The notes below the pieces were generated by a model. That model was not told the origin of the DNA. It did no database searches and worked only from the letters and a program-made list of their open reading frames with translations. Made by a program: the position numbers and the translations under genes. DNA of 64,000 nt, taken from contig NZ_CADFEI010000001.1 in assembly GCF_902833225.1 (NCBI RefSeq), positions 62,001 to 126,000 on the forward strand, read 5' to 3'. How positions within the stretch are numbered: the first letter of the stretch is position 1; the number at the start of each line of letters is the position of its first letter. Below, piece after piece: positions 38,265 through 49,506 of this stretch. Source of the DNA: Burkholderia sp. BCC1644. Lineage in GTDB: Bacteria > Pseudomonadota > Gammaproteobacteria > Burkholderiales > Burkholderiaceae.

Positions 38265-39849
38265 GATTCACCTCGCGCGGCGCGGGCACGCCGTCGATGC
38301 GTTGCGGCACGTGCAGCGGATTGCCGTTGCGGATCGCGTCCGGCAGCAGCGCATCCGGCAGGTCCTGATATGACACGGGGCGCAGGAAGCGCTCGATCGC
38401 GCGTGCGCCGACGGACGTCGTGCGCGTGTCGGAAGTCGCCGGGAACGGGCCGCCGTGCACCATCGCGTGACCGACCTCGACACCCGTGCCGAAGCCGTTG
38501 ACGAGAATGCGGCCGGCCTTGCGTTCGAGCGTCGGGCGCAGCGCGGCGAACAGCGCCGCGTCGCCGTCGGCGAGATGCGCGGCGATCGTCAACTGGCCTT
38601 CGAGCGATTTCAGCACGCGATGCAGCGTATCGGTATCCGGGCAGCGGACGATCAGCGATGCGGGGCCGAATACTTCGTCGCGCAGCTCCGGGCGCGCGAT
38701 GAACGCGTCGGCCGAGGTCGCGAACAGCGCCGCGCGGGCCTGATGGCGGCCGCCTTCCGCGCCTTGCGCCAGCAGCTCGACCGCATCGTGACCGCGCAGT
38801 GCCGCGACGCCTTGCGCATAGCTCGCGTGGATATGCGGCGTCAGCATCGTCTGCGCGGCCGCCGCGCGCACCGCATCGGCCGACGCGGCTTCGAACGCGC
38901 GCAGCGCCGGGCCGTCGACGGCGAGCACCAGGCCGGGGTTCGTGCAGAACTGGCCGGCGCCGAGCGTGAGCGACGCGACGAACTGCGGCGCGATGGTGTC
39001 GTGGCGGGAATCGAGCGCGGCGGGAAACAGCAGCACGGGATTGATCGAGCTCATTTCCGCATAGACGGGAATCGGCTCGGGGCGCGCGGCCGCAATATGC
39101 ATCAGCGCGACGCCGCCGCGACGCGACCCGGTGAAGCCGACGGCCTTGATGCGCGGATCGGCGACGAGCGCCTGGCCGATCTCGCGCGACGCGTCGAACA
39201 GCAGCGAGAACACGCCGGCCGGCATCCCGCATTCGCGCGCGGCCTGCTGGATCGCGCGGCCGACGAGTTCCGACGTGCCCGGGTGCGCGGAATGCGCCTT
39301 GACGATCACCGGGCAGCCGGCTGCCAGCGCCGATGCCGTGTCGCCGCCGGCGACCGAGAACGCGAGCGGGAAATTCGACGCGCCGAACACGGCGACGGGC
39401 CCGACCGCGACGTTGCGCAGGCGCAGGTCGACGCGCGGCAGCGGCTTGCGCTCGGGGCGCGCCGGATCGATCCGTGCGTCGAGAAAGCCGCCGTCGCGCA
39501 CGAGCGAAGCGAACAGCGCGAGCTGGCCGACCGTGCGGCCGCGTTCGCCTTCGATGCGTGCGCGCGGCAGCCCCGTTTCGATCACGCAGCGCTCGATCAG
39601 GTCGTCGCCGAGCGCCATGATGTGGCGGCCGATCGCGTCGAGAAACGCGGCGCGCGCTTCGAGCGGCGTTTCGCGATAGAGGTCGAACGCGTCGTCGGCG
39701 AGCGCGCAGGCCGTCTCCAGGTCGTGCAGGCTCGCGCCGCCGAAAGCGGGTTCGATCGGTTCGCCGGTGGCGGCGGCGATCGCGTGGAGGGTGCCGTTCT
39801 GTCCGGCGACGGCGGACTGGCCGATCAGCAGTTGACCTGTGAGTTGCAT
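38257..39849 (-). CDS. 2-oxoglutarate semialdehyde dehydrogenase
   Basis: A 530-residue aldehyde dehydrogenase. Catalytic Glu is in [10 protein letters not shown] and catalytic Cys in [10 protein letters not shown]; cofactor binding at [11 protein letters not shown]. Its sequence style (starts [16 protein letters not shown], ends with GYLDALLPD-like text [14 protein letters not shown]) matches the NADP-using alpha-ketoglutarate semialdehyde dehydrogenases that finish hydroxyproline or sugar-acid breakdown. Here it would oxidise the semialdehyde made by the deaminase at 41779-42699 to 2-oxoglutarate. ATG at 39849 is chosen over the longer frame. It overlaps the reductase start. Confidence 0.92.
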   Translation of the reverse strand: MQLTGQLLIGQSAVAGQNGTLHAIAAATGEPIEPAFGGASLHDLETACALADDAFDLYRETPLEARAAFLDAIGRHIMALGDDLIERCVIETGLPRARIEGERGRTVGQLALFASLVRDGGFLDARIDPARPERKPLPRVDLRLRNVAVGPVAVFGASNFPLAFSVAGGDTASALAAGCPVIVKAHSAHPGTSELVGRAIQQAARECGMPAGVFSLLFDASREIGQALVADPRIKAVGFTGSRRGGVALMHIAAARPEPIPVYAEMSSINPVLLFPAALDSRHDTIAPQFVASLTLGAGQFCTNPGLVLAVDGPALRAFEAASADAVRAAAAQTMLTPHIHASYAQGVAALRGHDAVELLAQGAEGGRHQARAALFATSADAFIARPELRDEVFGPASLIVRCPDTDTLHRVLKSLEGQLTIAAHLADGDAALFAALRPTLERKAGRILVNGFGTGVEVGHAMVHGGPFPATSDTRTTSVGARAIERFLRPVSYQDLPDALLPDAIRNGNPLHVPQRIDGVPAPREVNHD

Positions 39850-39925
39850 GGTTTTCCTCGGAAAAAAGCAGGGGCCGGGCGTGGTGCGCCCGGCCGCAGG
39901 GATCATGGGAAATGGCGGGAGGGCG

Positions 39926-41551
39926 TCAGTCCTCGTCGTCGTCGAGCTGCAGCTTGTCGGCGCGCACGCCGGTGTTGGCGCCCCAGTAGTAGATGGCGAG
40001 TGCGACGGCCGCGACGACGACCGTGTCGTACGGATGCGCGAGCTGGCCCGTGCCGCCGAAGCCGCCGAGATACGACAGCACGATCATCGCGGCATAGAAC
40101 GCGATCAGCCACGCGGACGAGCGCACCTGTTCGGCGAGGCTCAGGTGCGCGGTCGGCACCCAGCGGCGGCATGCGAGATAGATGACGAACATCACGATCT
40201 GCAGGCCCAGCAGCCAGGACACGGTGCTCCAGCCCGACCAGTAGACGATCAGCGCGGCGATCACGAACGATGCAGGGCCGGTGATGCCGAATGCCACCGC
40301 ACGGAACGGCCGCGGCAGGTCGGGAGCGGTGCGGCGCAGCGCGGCGACCGAGACCGGCGCGACCGCATAGCTCAGCACGAGCGCGGCCGACACGATGTTG
40401 ATCAGCGCTTCCCACGACGGGAACGGCAGCGTCCAGAAGATTGCGAGGCCGAACGTGAGCCACAGGCCCGCGCGCGGGATGCCCGATGCTTCGTCGACAC
40501 GCGTGAACACCTTGAAGAACGTGCCCGTCTTCGCCCAGCCGTAGACGACGCGCGGCGTCGCGTTCATGTAGATGTTGCCGCAGCCGCTCGGCGAGATCAT
40601 CGCGTCGGCGACGACCATCACCGCGAGCCAGCCGACGCCGAGCGCGAGCGCGATGTCGCGGTACGGCAGCGAGAACGCCTTGCTGACGTCGTGCCAGCCG
40701 GCGGCGAGCATGGCGGTCGGGATGCTGCCGATGAACGCGAGCTGCAGCAGCACGTAGATCAGCGTCGACAGCAGGATCGACAGGATTAGCGCGATCGGGA
40801 TCGTGCGCTGCGGATTGCGCACTTCGCTCGCGACCGACACGATCGGCGTGAGCCCGAGATACGCGAAGATGATGCCGCCCGCGGACACGGCCATCTCGAT
40901 GCCCGGCATGCCGAACGGTGCGAAGCCGTGGACGGTCAGGTTCGCGGGCTTGAAGAACGTGAACAGCACGCCGATCACGGCGAGCGGCACGATGAACTTG
41001 AAGATGCTGATGATGTTGTTCGCTTTCGCGAACGTCTTCACGCTCGAATAGTTCAGGTAAAAGAAGAAGCAAAGCAACGCGGCCTGCACGAGCCAGCCGA
41101 GCGTCGTCGGGTCGCTCGATCCTTCGGCCGTCAGGCCAGGAAACCACGCGGCCGCGTACTGGCGCGCGGCGACGACTTCGATCGCGATCAGGCTCGAAAA
41201 GGCGATCAGCGTGATGAAGCCCATCAGGTAGCCGAGCAGCGGGCCGTGCGAGAACACCGGATAGCGCACGACGCCACCGGCACGCGGCAGCGCGGCGCCG
41301 AGTTCGCAGTAGACGATGCCGAGCAGCAGCACCGCGAAGCCGCCGAGCAGCCACGAGAAGATGCCGGCCGGGCCCGCGATCGTCGACACGTGACTCGCGG
41401 CGAACAGCCACCCCGAACCGAAGATGGCACCGAGACCGATGAACGTGAGATCGGTCAGCGACAGCTGTTTCTTGAACTTGCCGTGACCCGCGTCGGGGTG
41501 CGCGGAACGGGAAAGCGGGACAGACGGTTGAGCGTTGCCTTGGCCTGGCAT
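39926..41551 (-). CDS. APC-family amino acid permease
   Basis: A 541-residue integral membrane protein with about 12 helices. The helix 1 region [20 protein letters not shown] contains the broken-helix GxGxxFGSG motif of APC permeases; helix 6 ([20 protein letters not shown]) is also typical. Located inside the hydroxyproline operon, it is probably the hydroxyproline (or proline) uptake system; substrate specificity cannot be read directly. It lies 77 bases upstream of the aldehyde dehydrogenase gene, same strand. Confidence 0.9.
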   Translation of the reverse strand: MPGQGNAQPSVPLSRSAHPDAGHGKFKKQLSLTDLTFIGLGAIFGSGWLFAASHVSTIAGPAGIFSWLLGGFAVLLLGIVYCELGAALPRAGGVVRYPVFSHGPLLGYLMGFITLIAFSSLIAIEVVAARQYAAAWFPGLTAEGSSDPTTLGWLVQAALLCFFFYLNYSSVKTFAKANNIISIFKFIVPLAVIGVLFTFFKPANLTVHGFAPFGMPGIEMAVSAGGIIFAYLGLTPIVSVASEVRNPQRTIPIALILSILLSTLIYVLLQLAFIGSIPTAMLAAGWHDVSKAFSLPYRDIALALGVGWLAVMVVADAMISPSGCGNIYMNATPRVVYGWAKTGTFFKVFTRVDEASGIPRAGLWLTFGLAIFWTLPFPSWEALINIVSAALVLSYAVAPVSVAALRRTAPDLPRPFRAVAFGITGPASFVIAALIVYWSGWSTVSWLLGLQIVMFVIYLACRRWVPTAHLSLAEQVRSSAWLIAFYAAMIVLSYLGGFGGTGQLAHPYDTVVVAAVALAIYYWGANTGVRADKLQLDDDED

Positions 41552-41778
41552 GGGCTTGTCTCCTGGGGAATGGCGGTACAGGCGTGAGCTGCGCGCGCTC
41601 CGACGGAGCAGCGCGCGCGCCTGCCGGCCGGCGTCGCCCGGTTCGAACGACCGGGGCGGGACGCGGCCCGTTCACGCGCGGCGCGGGCTGGCGCCGGTGG
41701 AAACGGGCCCGCGGGCCAATGCCGGACCGGAGACGGCGGCGAGCAGGGGAAGCCTGCGCGCCGCCGCAGGGGAGTCGA

Positions 41779-42699
41779 TCAGAGACCGACGTCGGGCAGT
41801 GCCGGGCGCGTTTCGAGCGCCTTCGCGACGATCGCCTTCACTTCCGCGAGCGTGTCGCCCTGCAGCGCGAGGCGCGGCGGACGCGTGATCGCGCTGCCGC
41901 GGCCGACCAGCTCTTCGCACAGCTTGATGCACTGCACGAGGTCGGGGCGGGCATCGAGGTGCAGCAGCGGCATGAACCAGCGGTACAGCGCGAGCGCTTC
42001 GTCGAAGCGCTTCTGCTTCGCGAGGCGGAACAGCGTCTCGCCTTCCTTCGGGAACGCGTTCGACATGCCCGACACCCAGCCTTCGGCGCCGACCGCGATG
42101 CTCTCGACCACGACGTCGTCGAGGCCCGCGAACAGCACGAAACGATCGCCGACCGCGTTGCGCAGGTCGATGAAGCGGCGCGTATCGCCCGACGAATCCT
42201 TGAAGCAGACGATGTTCTCGCAATCCTGCAGCGCGATCAGCACGTCGGGCGTCACGTCGTTCTTGTAGATCGGCGGGTTGTTGTAGACCATCACCGGCAG
42301 GTCGGTGCTCGTCGCGACCGCGCGGAAGTGCGCAGCGGTTTCATGCGGCTTCGCCGAGTACACGAGCGCGGGCATCACCATCACGCCGTCGACACCGACG
42401 CGCTGCGCTTCACGCACCGTGTTGCGCGCGAATTCGGTCGTGAATTCGGCGATGCCGGCGATCACCGGAATCTTGCCGCCGGCCGCGTCGCGCGCGGCTT
42501 CGATCACCTGGAGTTTCTCGCTCGTCGACAGCGACGTGTTTTCGCCGACCGTGCCGCAGACCACGAGGCCCGACACGCCGTCGTTCACCAGGTTCTTCAC
42601 TACGCGGTGCGTGGCGTCGATGTCGAGGGAAAAGTCCGGCTTGAACTGGGTGCTGACGGCCGGGAAAACCCCGGTCCATTGAATGGCTTTGCGGCTCAC
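41779..42699 (-). CDS. lhpC: Pyrroline-4-hydroxy-2-carboxylate deaminase (DapA superfamily)
   Basis: A 306-residue TIM-barrel lyase of the dihydrodipicolinate synthase family. It has GTVGENTSLS near residue 49, Tyr139 in VMVYNNPP and the Schiff-base Lys167 in VCFKDSSGD. In the hydroxyproline pathway it deaminates and dehydrates delta1-pyrroline-4-hydroxy-2-carboxylate to 2-oxoglutarate semialdehyde. The neighbours (epimerase, D-hydroxyproline dehydrogenase, semialdehyde dehydrogenase) make this specific role likely over true DapA. It begins with GTG at 42699, with AGGAG at good spacing. It is the first gene of the leftward operon. Confidence 0.93.
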   Translation of the reverse strand: MSRKAIQWTGVFPAVSTQFKPDFSLDIDATHRVVKNLVNDGVSGLVVCGTVGENTSLSTSEKLQVIEAARDAAGGKIPVIAGIAEFTTEFARNTVREAQRVGVDGVMVMPALVYSAKPHETAAHFRAVATSTDLPVMVYNNPPIYKNDVTPDVLIALQDCENIVCFKDSSGDTRRFIDLRNAVGDRFVLFAGLDDVVVESIAVGAEGWVSGMSNAFPKEGETLFRLAKQKRFDEALALYRWFMPLLHLDARPDLVQCIKLCEELVGRGSAITRPPRLALQGDTLAEVKAIVAKALETRPALPDVGL

Positions 42700-42805
42700 T
42701 GAAATCTCCTACGTTCGTATCGGTCGGCCGACAGGTGTGTCGGTGTGGCAACCAGTATCGCCGCGCAAATGCCCATCACGCTTGAGTCGTATCGCGGAGC
42801 AAAAT

Positions 42806-42868
42806 GACGAAATCGGCACAGCGGCCGGCAGGGGCGCGACGGGCGCGTCGCACTATGCCGATTTCGTC
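42806..42868. promoter_or_regulatory. Spaced inverted repeat in divergent hydroxyproline promoter
   Basis: GACGAAATCGGCA at 42806-42818 and its exact reverse complement TGCCGATTTCGTC at 42856-42868; centres 50 bases apart, about five helical turns. It sits between the divergent lhpC and lhpA starts and is a good candidate operator pair for a hydroxyproline regulator. Confidence 0.7.
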
Positions 42869-42947
42869 GTCGTCCTCATCGAAAAGCCACAAGCGGACGG
42901 ACGCGCGACGGAGGAAGCTATGCTCCTTTCCCCACTTCGGACGGCTC

Positions 42948-43883
42948 ATGATGAAGCGCATCCAGATCATCGATTCGCACACGGGCGGCGAACCCACTCG
43001 GCTCGTCGTGTCCGGATTTCCGTCGCTCGGCAGCGGCACGATGGCCGAGCGCCGCGACGTGCTCGCGCGCGAGCACGACCGTTACCGCACCGCGTGCATC
43101 CTCGAGCCGCGCGGCAGCGACGTGCTGGTCGGCGCGCTGCTGTGCGAACCCGTATCGCCCGACGCGGCGGCCGGCGTGATCTTCTTCAACAATAGCGGTT
43201 ATCTCGGGATGTGCGGGCACGGCACGATCGGCGTCGTGCGCACGCTGCATCACATGGGCCGCATCGCACCCGGCGTGCACCGGATCGAAACGCCCGTCGG
43301 CACCGTCGAGGCGACGCTGCACGACGACCTGTCGGTCAGCGTGCGCAACGTGCCCGCGTATCGCCATGCGCAGGGCGTCGCCGTCGACGTGCCGGGATAC
43401 GGCCCCGTGAAGGGCGACATCGCGTGGGGCGGCAACTGGTTCTTCCTGATCAGCGACCACGGGCAGCGCGTGACCGGCGACAACGTCGCGGCGCTCACCG
43501 CGTATGCGTCGGCCGTGCGCGAAGGGCTCGAACGCGCGGGCATCACCGGCGCGAACGGCGGCGAGATCGACCACATCGAGCTGTTCGCCGACGACACCGA
43601 ACACGACAGCCGCAGCTTCGTGCTGTGCCCGGGCCTCGCGTACGACCGTTCGCCGTGCGGCACCGGCACGAGCGCGAAGCTCGCGTGTCTCGCGGCCGAC
43701 GGCAAGCTTGCACCGGGCGTCGTGTGGCGGCAGGCGAGCGTGATCGGCAGCGTGTTCCAGGCGAGCTACGAGCAGGCCGACGGCGGCATCGTGCCGACGA
43801 TCCGCGGCAGCGCGCACCTGAGCGCGGAAGCGACGCTGCTGATCGAGGAAGACGATCCCTTCGGCTGGGGCATCGGGTCGTGA
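42948..43883 (+). CDS. lhpA: 4-hydroxyproline 2-epimerase
   Basis: A 311-residue proline-racemase-fold enzyme converting trans-4-hydroxy-L-proline to cis-4-hydroxy-D-proline. Both catalytic cysteines are present: [15 protein letters not shown] (Cys88 counting from the second Met) and [12 protein letters not shown] (Cys236). A Thr at the first position would have meant 3-hydroxyproline dehydratase, so epimerase is favoured. Two adjacent ATG codons (42948, 42951) can serve; the difference is one residue. It opens the rightward operon and its stop overlaps the dehydrogenase GTG. Confidence 0.95.
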   Translation: MMKRIQIIDSHTGGEPTRLVVSGFPSLGSGTMAERRDVLAREHDRYRTACILEPRGSDVLVGALLCEPVSPDAAAGVIFFNNSGYLGMCGHGTIGVVRTLHHMGRIAPGVHRIETPVGTVEATLHDDLSVSVRNVPAYRHAQGVAVDVPGYGPVKGDIAWGGNWFFLISDHGQRVTGDNVAALTAYASAVREGLERAGITGANGGEIDHIELFADDTEHDSRSFVLCPGLAYDRSPCGTGTSAKLACLAADGKLAPGVVWRQASVIGSVFQASYEQADGGIVPTIRGSAHLSAEATLLIEEDDPFGWGIGS

Positions 43884-45007
43884 GCGAAACGAAGACCGAC
43901 GTCGTCGTGATCGGCGCCGGCATCGTCGGCGCGGCGTGCGCGCACGAACTCGCGCAGCGCGGGCTGCGTGTGCTCGTCGTCGACGACGCGAGCGGCGGCG
44001 CGACCGGCGCGGGGATGGGCCACCTCGTCGCGATGGACGACAACGCGGCCGAGCTGGCACTCAGCCATTACTCGATTGAACTGTGGCGCGCGCTGAGCGG
44101 CGAAATGCCGGAAGGCTGCGCGTACCGCAACTGCGGCACGCTGTGGCTCGCGGCCGATGCGCACGAGATGGATCTGGCGCGCGCCAAGCAGGCGACGCTT
44201 GCCGCGCACGGCGTGGCCGGCGAGCTGATCGACGCGGCGGCGCTTGCACGACTGGAGCCGATGCTGCGAACGGGGCTCGGCGGGGCGCTGAAGATTCCCG
44301 GCGACGCGATTCTCTATGCGCCCGTCACCGCGAACTGGCTGCTGCAGCGCGTACCGCGCATCACGTTGCGCCGCGACCGGGCCGTCGCTGTCGATGGACC
44401 GGGCGTGACGCTCGCAAGCGGCGACACGCTGCGCGCGGAGCGCGTCGTCGTCGCGAATGGCGTTGCAGCGCGCACGCTGCTGCCCGAATTGCCGCTGCGC
44501 CCGAAAAAGGGTCACCTGCTGATCACGGATCGTTATCCGGGTCAGGTGTCGCACCAGCTCGTCGAGCTGGGGTATGCGGCGAGCGCGCATGCGAGCGACG
44601 GCACGTCGGTCGCGTTCAACGTGCAGCCGCGGCCGACCGGCCAGTTGCTGATCGGCTCGTCGCGCCAGTTCGACACCGAGGATGCGCGTGTCGAGCCGCC
44701 CGTGCTGGCCCGCATGCTGCGCCGCGCGGTGGGCTACCTGCCGGATCTGGCCGACCTGAACGGCATCCGCTCATGGACCGGATTCCGCTCCGCGAGCCCC
44801 GACGGCCTGCCGCTGCTCGGCGAGCACCCGGCGCGGCCGGGCGTGTGGCTCGCGGTCGGGCACGAAGGGCTCGGCGTGACGACGGCGCCGGGCAGCGCGC
44901 GGCTCGTCGCCGCACTGATGGCCGGCGAGCGCCCGCCGATCGATATCGAACCGTATTTGCCGGGACGCTTCCTGACCGCGTCCCCCGTAGCCGGAGCGCT
45001 GACATGA
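43880..45007 (+). CDS. D-hydroxyproline dehydrogenase, FAD subunit (HcnC/DadA-like)
   Basis: A 375-residue FAD-dependent amine oxidoreductase: dinucleotide fold [17 protein letters not shown] at residues 8-24, substrate-domain text [15 protein letters not shown] and C-terminal [20 protein letters not shown]-like FAD contact. With the ferredoxin-like and HcnB-like proteins that follow it would form a heteromeric membrane-linked dehydrogenase that oxidises cis-4-hydroxy-D-proline to the pyrroline imine. Start GTG at 43880 overlaps the epimerase stop (GTGA), and its stop overlaps the next ATG (ATGA), so the complex is co-translated. Confidence 0.92.
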   Translation: MSETKTDVVVIGAGIVGAACAHELAQRGLRVLVVDDASGGATGAGMGHLVAMDDNAAELALSHYSIELWRALSGEMPEGCAYRNCGTLWLAADAHEMDLARAKQATLAAHGVAGELIDAAALARLEPMLRTGLGGALKIPGDAILYAPVTANWLLQRVPRITLRRDRAVAVDGPGVTLASGDTLRAERVVVANGVAARTLLPELPLRPKKGHLLITDRYPGQVSHQLVELGYAASAHASDGTSVAFNVQPRPTGQLLIGSSRQFDTEDARVEPPVLARMLRRAVGYLPDLADLNGIRSWTGFRSASPDGLPLLGEHPARPGVWLAVGHEGLGVTTAPGSARLVAALMAGERPPIDIEPYLPGRFLTASPVAGALT

Positions 45008-45237
45008 TCATTCATCTGGACGGCCGCGCGCTGACGGTGGCCGACGGCGCGACCGTCGCGGCCGCCATTGCGGCGAGCGGCGACGACACGACGCGGGTGT
45101 CGTGCACGGGCGCGGCGCGTGCGCCGTTTTGCGGGATGGGCGTCTGCCAGGAATGCCGGATGACGATCGACGGCCGGCGCCGGCTGGCGTGCCAGACGCT
45201 GTGCCGCGACGGGATGCAGGTGGAGCGTACGCGATGA
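45004..45237 (+). CDS. 2Fe-2S ferredoxin-like subunit of D-hydroxyproline dehydrogenase
   Basis: A 77-residue protein, [18 protein letters not shown], with four cysteines in the order C, x8-9, C, x4, C, x2, C (TGAARAPFCGMGVCQECRM and a late Cys in RRLACQT), typical of the small HcnA/SoxA-like (2Fe-2S)-binding subunits. It would pass electrons between the flavin subunits encoded on either side. It is hidden inside a long spurious frame but is bounded by ATGA overlaps at both ends (45004-45007 and 45234-45237), strong evidence that it is real. Confidence 0.93.
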   Translation: MIIHLDGRALTVADGATVAAAIAASGDDTTRVSCTGAARAPFCGMGVCQECRMTIDGRRRLACQTLCRDGMQVERTR

Positions 45238-46502
45238 AACAGGAACGATTGAGCGTCGACGTCGCGATCGTCGGCGCGGGTCCGGCCGGGCTGTCGGCCG
45301 CGCGGGCAGCAGTGAAGGGCGGCGCGACGGTCGCGATCATTGACGACAACCCGCGTGCGGGCGGGCAGATCTGGCGGCAAGGCGCGGCGGCCAAGCCCGC
45401 GCCGGTCGCCGCCGAACGCCTCGCCGTGCTGCGTCAGCCGAACGTCACGCATCTCGCGGCGACGCGCATCGTCGCCGAAACGCAGCCGGGTACGCTGCTG
45501 CTCGAGGATGACGAACGCGGGCTGCTGCTCGATTTCCGGACGCTGATTCTCTGCTGCGGCGCCCGTGAGTTGCTGCTGCCGTTTCCGGGCTGGACGCTGC
45601 CGGGCGTCACCGGGGCGGGCGGCCTGCAGGCGCTGATCAAGTATGGCCTCGACGTGCACGGGCAACGCACGGTGATCGCCGGCAGCGGGCCGCTGCTGCT
45701 GGCGAGCGCAGCGACGGCCCGTCAGGCCGGCGCGCGCGTGTCGCATGTGCTCGAACAGGCCGCATGGGGCGACGTCGCCGGTTTCGGCGCGGGATTGTGG
45801 CGCTGGCCGTCGAAGCTCGCGCAGGCCGCGAAGCTCGCCACGGCCGCTTACCGGCCCGATGCGCATGTCGTCGAGGCATTCGGTGACAAGCGACTCGAAC
45901 GCGTTCGGATCCGCCAGGGCGATCGCGAGTTCGATGTCGATTGCGACCGGCTCGCGTGCGGCTTCGGCCTCGTGCCGAACACCGTGCTGCCGAGCCATCT
46001 CGGCTGCCGGATCGAGAACGGCGCGGTGGCGGTCGACGCGCACCAGCGTACGAGCCGCGAAGGGGTGTTGGCGGCCGGCGAGTGTACGGGCGTCGGCGGC
46101 AGCGAGCTGGCGATGGTCGAAGGCGAGATCGCCGGTCATGTGGCGACCGGGCAGACGGCGCAGTTGGCCGCGCTGATTGCGCAGCGCGCGCACTGGCAGG
46201 CGTTTGCGGATGCCGTGCGTGGGCGTTTCGCGATCCGCGAGCCGATCCGCCGGCTTGCGCGGCCCGATACGCTGCTATGCCGCTGCGAAGACGTGCGTTT
46301 CGATGCAGTCGCGCAAGCGCCGGGCTGGACGGCCGCGAAACTGCAGTCTCGTTGCGGGATGGGCGCATGCCAGGGCCGCGTATGCGGCGCGGCCGCGCAG
46401 GCATTGTTCGGCTGGACGCCGCCGGTGCCGCGCACACCGCTCGTGCCCGCGCGGGTCGGCACGCTGATGCTGGACGGCGCGGCATCCTGCGACGGCGCGT
46501 GA
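45234..46502 (+). CDS. D-hydroxyproline dehydrogenase, NAD/FAD-fold subunit (HcnB-like)
   Basis: A 422-residue pyridine-nucleotide-disulfide-type flavoprotein: [17 protein letters not shown] near the N terminus, the second dinucleotide site [33 protein letters not shown], and a C-terminal domain with Cys residues ([25 protein letters not shown]) that holds a further Fe-S or BFD-like centre. It is the third subunit of the dehydrogenase complex and the last gene of the rightward hydroxyproline operon. It overlaps the ferredoxin gene by four bases. Confidence 0.92.
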   Translation: MKQERLSVDVAIVGAGPAGLSAARAAVKGGATVAIIDDNPRAGGQIWRQGAAAKPAPVAAERLAVLRQPNVTHLAATRIVAETQPGTLLLEDDERGLLLDFRTLILCCGARELLLPFPGWTLPGVTGAGGLQALIKYGLDVHGQRTVIAGSGPLLLASAATARQAGARVSHVLEQAAWGDVAGFGAGLWRWPSKLAQAAKLATAAYRPDAHVVEAFGDKRLERVRIRQGDREFDVDCDRLACGFGLVPNTVLPSHLGCRIENGAVAVDAHQRTSREGVLAAGECTGVGGSELAMVEGEIAGHVATGQTAQLAALIAQRAHWQAFADAVRGRFAIREPIRRLARPDTLLCRCEDVRFDAVAQAPGWTAAKLQSRCGMGACQGRVCGAAAQALFGWTPPVPRTPLVPARVGTLMLDGAASCDGA

Positions 46503-46545
46503 CGCGTCGCGTCCAAGCGGCCCGGTTGACGCCGGGCCGCGCCAT

Positions 46546-47490
46546 TCATTCCACCTTCACTTTCTCCCATCCGCCGACCTGCGGCGCCGCGCAGGCGCGC
46601 AGGCACTCGATCGTCGCGGCCACCGCCGCGCGGTTCGCGCTGTCGGGGTGCCAGTACATCGACACCGCGCCCTGGCCTTCGAGCTGCATCGGCAGGATCC
46701 GGATCGCGTTCAACTGCGCAAAGCGCTGCGCAGCACGATGCGACGCGACGCCGAGCAGGTCGGTGTTGTTCAGCAGCGTGAGGTTGAGGATCGACGAATT
46801 CGATTCGACGCAGTGCGGCGGCCGCACGCGGCCGGCGGCCGTCAGCGCGGCCTCCAGCGCGTTGTGCACGGGCGTGCCCGACGGCCACACGATCCACGAA
46901 TAGGCGAGCACGTCGTCCCAGCCGACCGACGCCGCACCGGCCAGCGCGTGGCCGGGCCGCGCGACGAACACGACCGGATCGACATACAACGCTTCGGCGC
47001 GCAGCAGCGGATCGACGGAGGTCGAGCCCGAACGGCCGACGACGATATCGAGTTCGCTGCGTGCGAGCTGCGGCATCAGCTGGTTCATCGTGCTTTCGGT
47101 GAGCCGTACCTGCGCGCGCGGCATCTGCTTCAGCAGCTGCGACACCGCGAGCGGCACCGTATCGGCCGCCGCGACGCCCGATGTGCCGATCGTCACGAGG
47201 CCGCTGCCGCCTTCGCGCAGCGCGGCCATGTCGTCGCGCGCGACGTCGAGCTGCGCTTCCACGCGGCGCGCGTGCTCGATCAGCGCTTCGCCGTAGGGCG
47301 TCGGCCGCAGGCCGCGCGCATGCCGTTCGAACAGCGGCAGCCCGACATCTTCTTCCAGCTCCTTCAGCCATTTCGACAGCGCGGGCTGCGTGGTCGCGAG
47401 CGCGACCGCCGACTGGCTCAGGTTGCCGGTGCCGGCGAGGCTCAGCAGTACCTGCAGATGCCGCAGTCGCAGCCGGTGGGTCCAGTCCAT
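46546..47490 (-). CDS. LysR family regulator, probably of gentisate genes
   Basis: A 314-residue LysR regulator. The N-terminal HTH ([20 protein letters not shown] then [20 protein letters not shown]) and effector domain (residues about 90-300) are complete. ATG at 47490 ([13 protein letters not shown]) is preferred over the longer frame to 47529. It is divergent from the gentisate operon, with a symmetric LysR-like site at 47516-47533 between them, so that operon is the likely target. It is convergent with the hydroxyproline dehydrogenase genes, making control of those less likely though not excluded. Confidence 0.9.
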   Translation of the reverse strand: MDWTHRLRLRHLQVLLSLAGTGNLSQSAVALATTQPALSKWLKELEEDVGLPLFERHARGLRPTPYGEALIEHARRVEAQLDVARDDMAALREGGSGLVTIGTSGVAAADTVPLAVSQLLKQMPRAQVRLTESTMNQLMPQLARSELDIVVGRSGSTSVDPLLRAEALYVDPVVFVARPGHALAGAASVGWDDVLAYSWIVWPSGTPVHNALEAALTAAGRVRPPHCVESNSSILNLTLLNNTDLLGVASHRAAQRFAQLNAIRILPMQLEGQGAVSMYWHPDSANRAAVAATIECLRACAAPQVGGWEKVKVE

Positions 47491-47515
47491 CGCATGCCTC
47501 GTCGCAAGAAGGTAT

Positions 47516-47533
47516 ATCCAGAAATACATGGAT
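47516..47533. promoter_or_regulatory. LysR-type binding site, gentisate promoter region
   Basis: ATCCA-N8-TGGAT, a perfect dyad, lies between the LysR gene and gentisate dioxygenase, with TGATCA just downstream at about 47542-47548. The spacing to the dioxygenase ATG (about 126 bases) suits an activator site. Confidence 0.55.
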
Positions 47534-47658
47534 CAGATGTTTTGATCATTTTACCGGGTATGGCTGCGTCGAATATAAATCCACTCACGGACTGCTGCAC
47601 GGTCCCCGACCAGACAGACCTGGCGCCGACGCCGATCGGCCGCCTTCAAGGAGACATC

Positions 47659-48702
47659 ATGACGACCCAACCGGACGCGTCGCGCGCCGCCTACTACGCA
47701 CGGATCGCCGAGCAGCGCCTGGCGCCGCTGTGGGAATCGCTGCACAACCTCGTGCCGAAATCCCCGCAGCCGGCCGCGCAAGCCGCGATCTGGAAATATG
47801 CGCAGGTGCGCGACCTCGTGATGCAGGCCGGCAGCGTGATCAGCGCGGAAGAAGCCGTGCGCCGTGTGCTGGTGCTGGAGAACCCGGGGCTGCCCGGCAA
47901 GTCGAGCATGACGCCGAGCCTGTATGCGGGGCTGCAGTTGATCCTGCCGGGCGAGATCGCGCCGAGCCATCGGCATACGCAGTCGGCGCTGCGCTTCATC
48001 GTCGAAGGGCGCGGCGCATGGACGGCCGTGAACGGCGAGCGCACGACGATGCATCCGGGTGACTTCATCATCACGCCGTCGTGGGCGTGGCATGACCACG
48101 GCAATCCGTCGGTGGACGAGGGCGGCGAGCCGGTCGTATGGCTCGACGGGCTCGACATTCCGCTCGTCGCGAACCTCGACGCGGGCTTCGCGGAGAACTA
48201 CCCGGAAGCCGTGCAGCCCGTGAATCGCGCGGAAGGCGACAGCCTCGCGCGCTTCGGTCACAACATGGTGCCGGTGCGGCATCGCGTGAGCGATCCGACG
48301 TCGCCGGTGTTCAGCTATCCGTATGCCCGCACCCGCGAGGCGCTCGACGCGCTGTACCGGAACGGCGAGCTCGATGCGTGGGACGGCGTGAAGCTGCGCT
48401 ACGTGAACCCCGCGACGGGCGGCTGGCCGATGCCCACCATCGCGACCTTCATGCAGTTCCTGCCTGCCGGCTTCGACGGCCGCACGTATCGCAGCACCGA
48501 CGCGACGATCTACTGCGTCGTCGAAGGTTCCGGCACCGCATTTGTCGGCGGCAACGCATTCGCGTTCGAGCCGCACGACATCTTCGTCGCGCCGTCGTGG
48601 GCGCCGGTGCGGCTGTCGGCGTCGTCCGACAGCGTGCTGTTCAGCTATTCCGACCGGCCCGTGCTGTCCGCGCTGAACCTGCTGCGCGAAGCGCGCGACT
48701 GA
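47659..48702 (+). CDS. Gentisate 1,2-dioxygenase
   Basis: A 347-residue bicupin Fe(II) enzyme opening the ring of gentisate to maleylpyruvate. The first cupin ([20 protein letters not shown], then AWHDHGNP) carries the iron-binding histidines; the second ([14 protein letters not shown]) has lost most of them, as is usual in this family. ATG at 47659 follows AAGGAGAC at ideal spacing. It is the first gene of a five-gene operon for 3-hydroxybenzoate breakdown via gentisate. Confidence 0.96.
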   Translation: MTTQPDASRAAYYARIAEQRLAPLWESLHNLVPKSPQPAAQAAIWKYAQVRDLVMQAGSVISAEEAVRRVLVLENPGLPGKSSMTPSLYAGLQLILPGEIAPSHRHTQSALRFIVEGRGAWTAVNGERTTMHPGDFIITPSWAWHDHGNPSVDEGGEPVVWLDGLDIPLVANLDAGFAENYPEAVQPVNRAEGDSLARFGHNMVPVRHRVSDPTSPVFSYPYARTREALDALYRNGELDAWDGVKLRYVNPATGGWPMPTIATFMQFLPAGFDGRTYRSTDATIYCVVEGSGTAFVGGNAFAFEPHDIFVAPSWAPVRLSASSDSVLFSYSDRPVLSALNLLREARD

Positions 48703-48783
48703 CGCCGGCGCGTTCAACGATCCGTTTTCCGTGCGCCGCCGTGGCGGCGCACCCCTTCATTCATGCCTACGCTGGAGCCGTTC

Positions 48784-49482
48784 ATGACTTTCGTTTTCCT
48801 GCCCGAAGCGCCCGTGGCGCTGCCCGTCGCCGGCAGCGACGCCCGATTTGCAGTCCGCCGCGTCTATTGCGTCGGCCGCAACTACGCGGCCCATGCACGC
48901 GAAATGGGCTTCGATCCCGATCGCGAGCCGCCGTTCTTCTTCTGTAAGCCGGCCGATTCGATCGTGCCGGTCGCGTACGGCGAAACGCTCGATCTCGCGT
49001 ATCCGTCGCAGACGCAGAACTATCACTACGAAGCCGAACTCGTCGCGGTGATCGGCAAGGGTGGGTCGGACATTCCGCTCGAGCACGCACTCGACCATGT
49101 GTGGGGCTATGCAGTCGGCCTCGACATGACGCGCCGCGACCTGCAGATGAAGATGCGCGAAATGGGCCGGCCGTGGGAGATCGGCAAGGCGTTCGACCGC
49201 TCGGCGCCGATCGGGCCCGTGCATCCGGCAAGCGACGCCGGTCATTTCGAGCAGGGCGGCCTGTGGCTGACCGTCAACGGCGCGACGAAGCAGAAGAGCG
49301 ACGTGTCGCACCTGATCTGGTCGGTTGCGGAAACGGTGGCCGACCTGTCGAAGTTCTTCCGCCTCGAACCGGGCGACGTGATCTTCACGGGTACGCCGGA
49401 GGGCGTTGGCGCGGTGGTGGCGGGCGACGTGATGAAGGTCGGCGTCGAGCGTCTCGGCGAACTGACCGTGCGCGTGGTCTGA
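48784..49482 (+). CDS. Fumarylpyruvate hydrolase (FAH family)
   Basis: A 232-residue fumarylacetoacetate-hydrolase-fold enzyme, splitting fumarylpyruvate into fumarate and pyruvate. Conserved residues: CVGRNYAAHAREMG, FFFCKPADSI, YHYEAELVAVIGKGG (metal-binding Glu pair), GLDMTRRDLQ and GDVIFTGTPEGVG. ATG at 48784 has GGAG at six bases; an earlier in-frame ATG at 48763 is possible but adds seven residues with no match. It is followed after 24 bases by the isomerase gene. Confidence 0.94.
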   Translation: MTFVFLPEAPVALPVAGSDARFAVRRVYCVGRNYAAHAREMGFDPDREPPFFFCKPADSIVPVAYGETLDLAYPSQTQNYHYEAELVAVIGKGGSDIPLEHALDHVWGYAVGLDMTRRDLQMKMREMGRPWEIGKAFDRSAPIGPVHPASDAGHFEQGGLWLTVNGATKQKSDVSHLIWSVAETVADLSKFFRLEPGDVIFTGTPEGVGAVVAGDVMKVGVERLGELTVRVV

Positions 49483-49506
49483 CGCATTTTCCCGAAAGGT
49501 TACATC

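Noticed and set aside
41590-41622. GC-rich hairpin upstream of the amino acid permease
   Set aside because: Imperfect run of GCGC with no T-tract; in this base composition it is not distinguishable from background.
46546-47490. LysR as the hydroxyproline operon regulator
   Set aside because: It is convergent with those genes and divergent from the gentisate operon with a symmetric site between; kept as a less likely alternative only.
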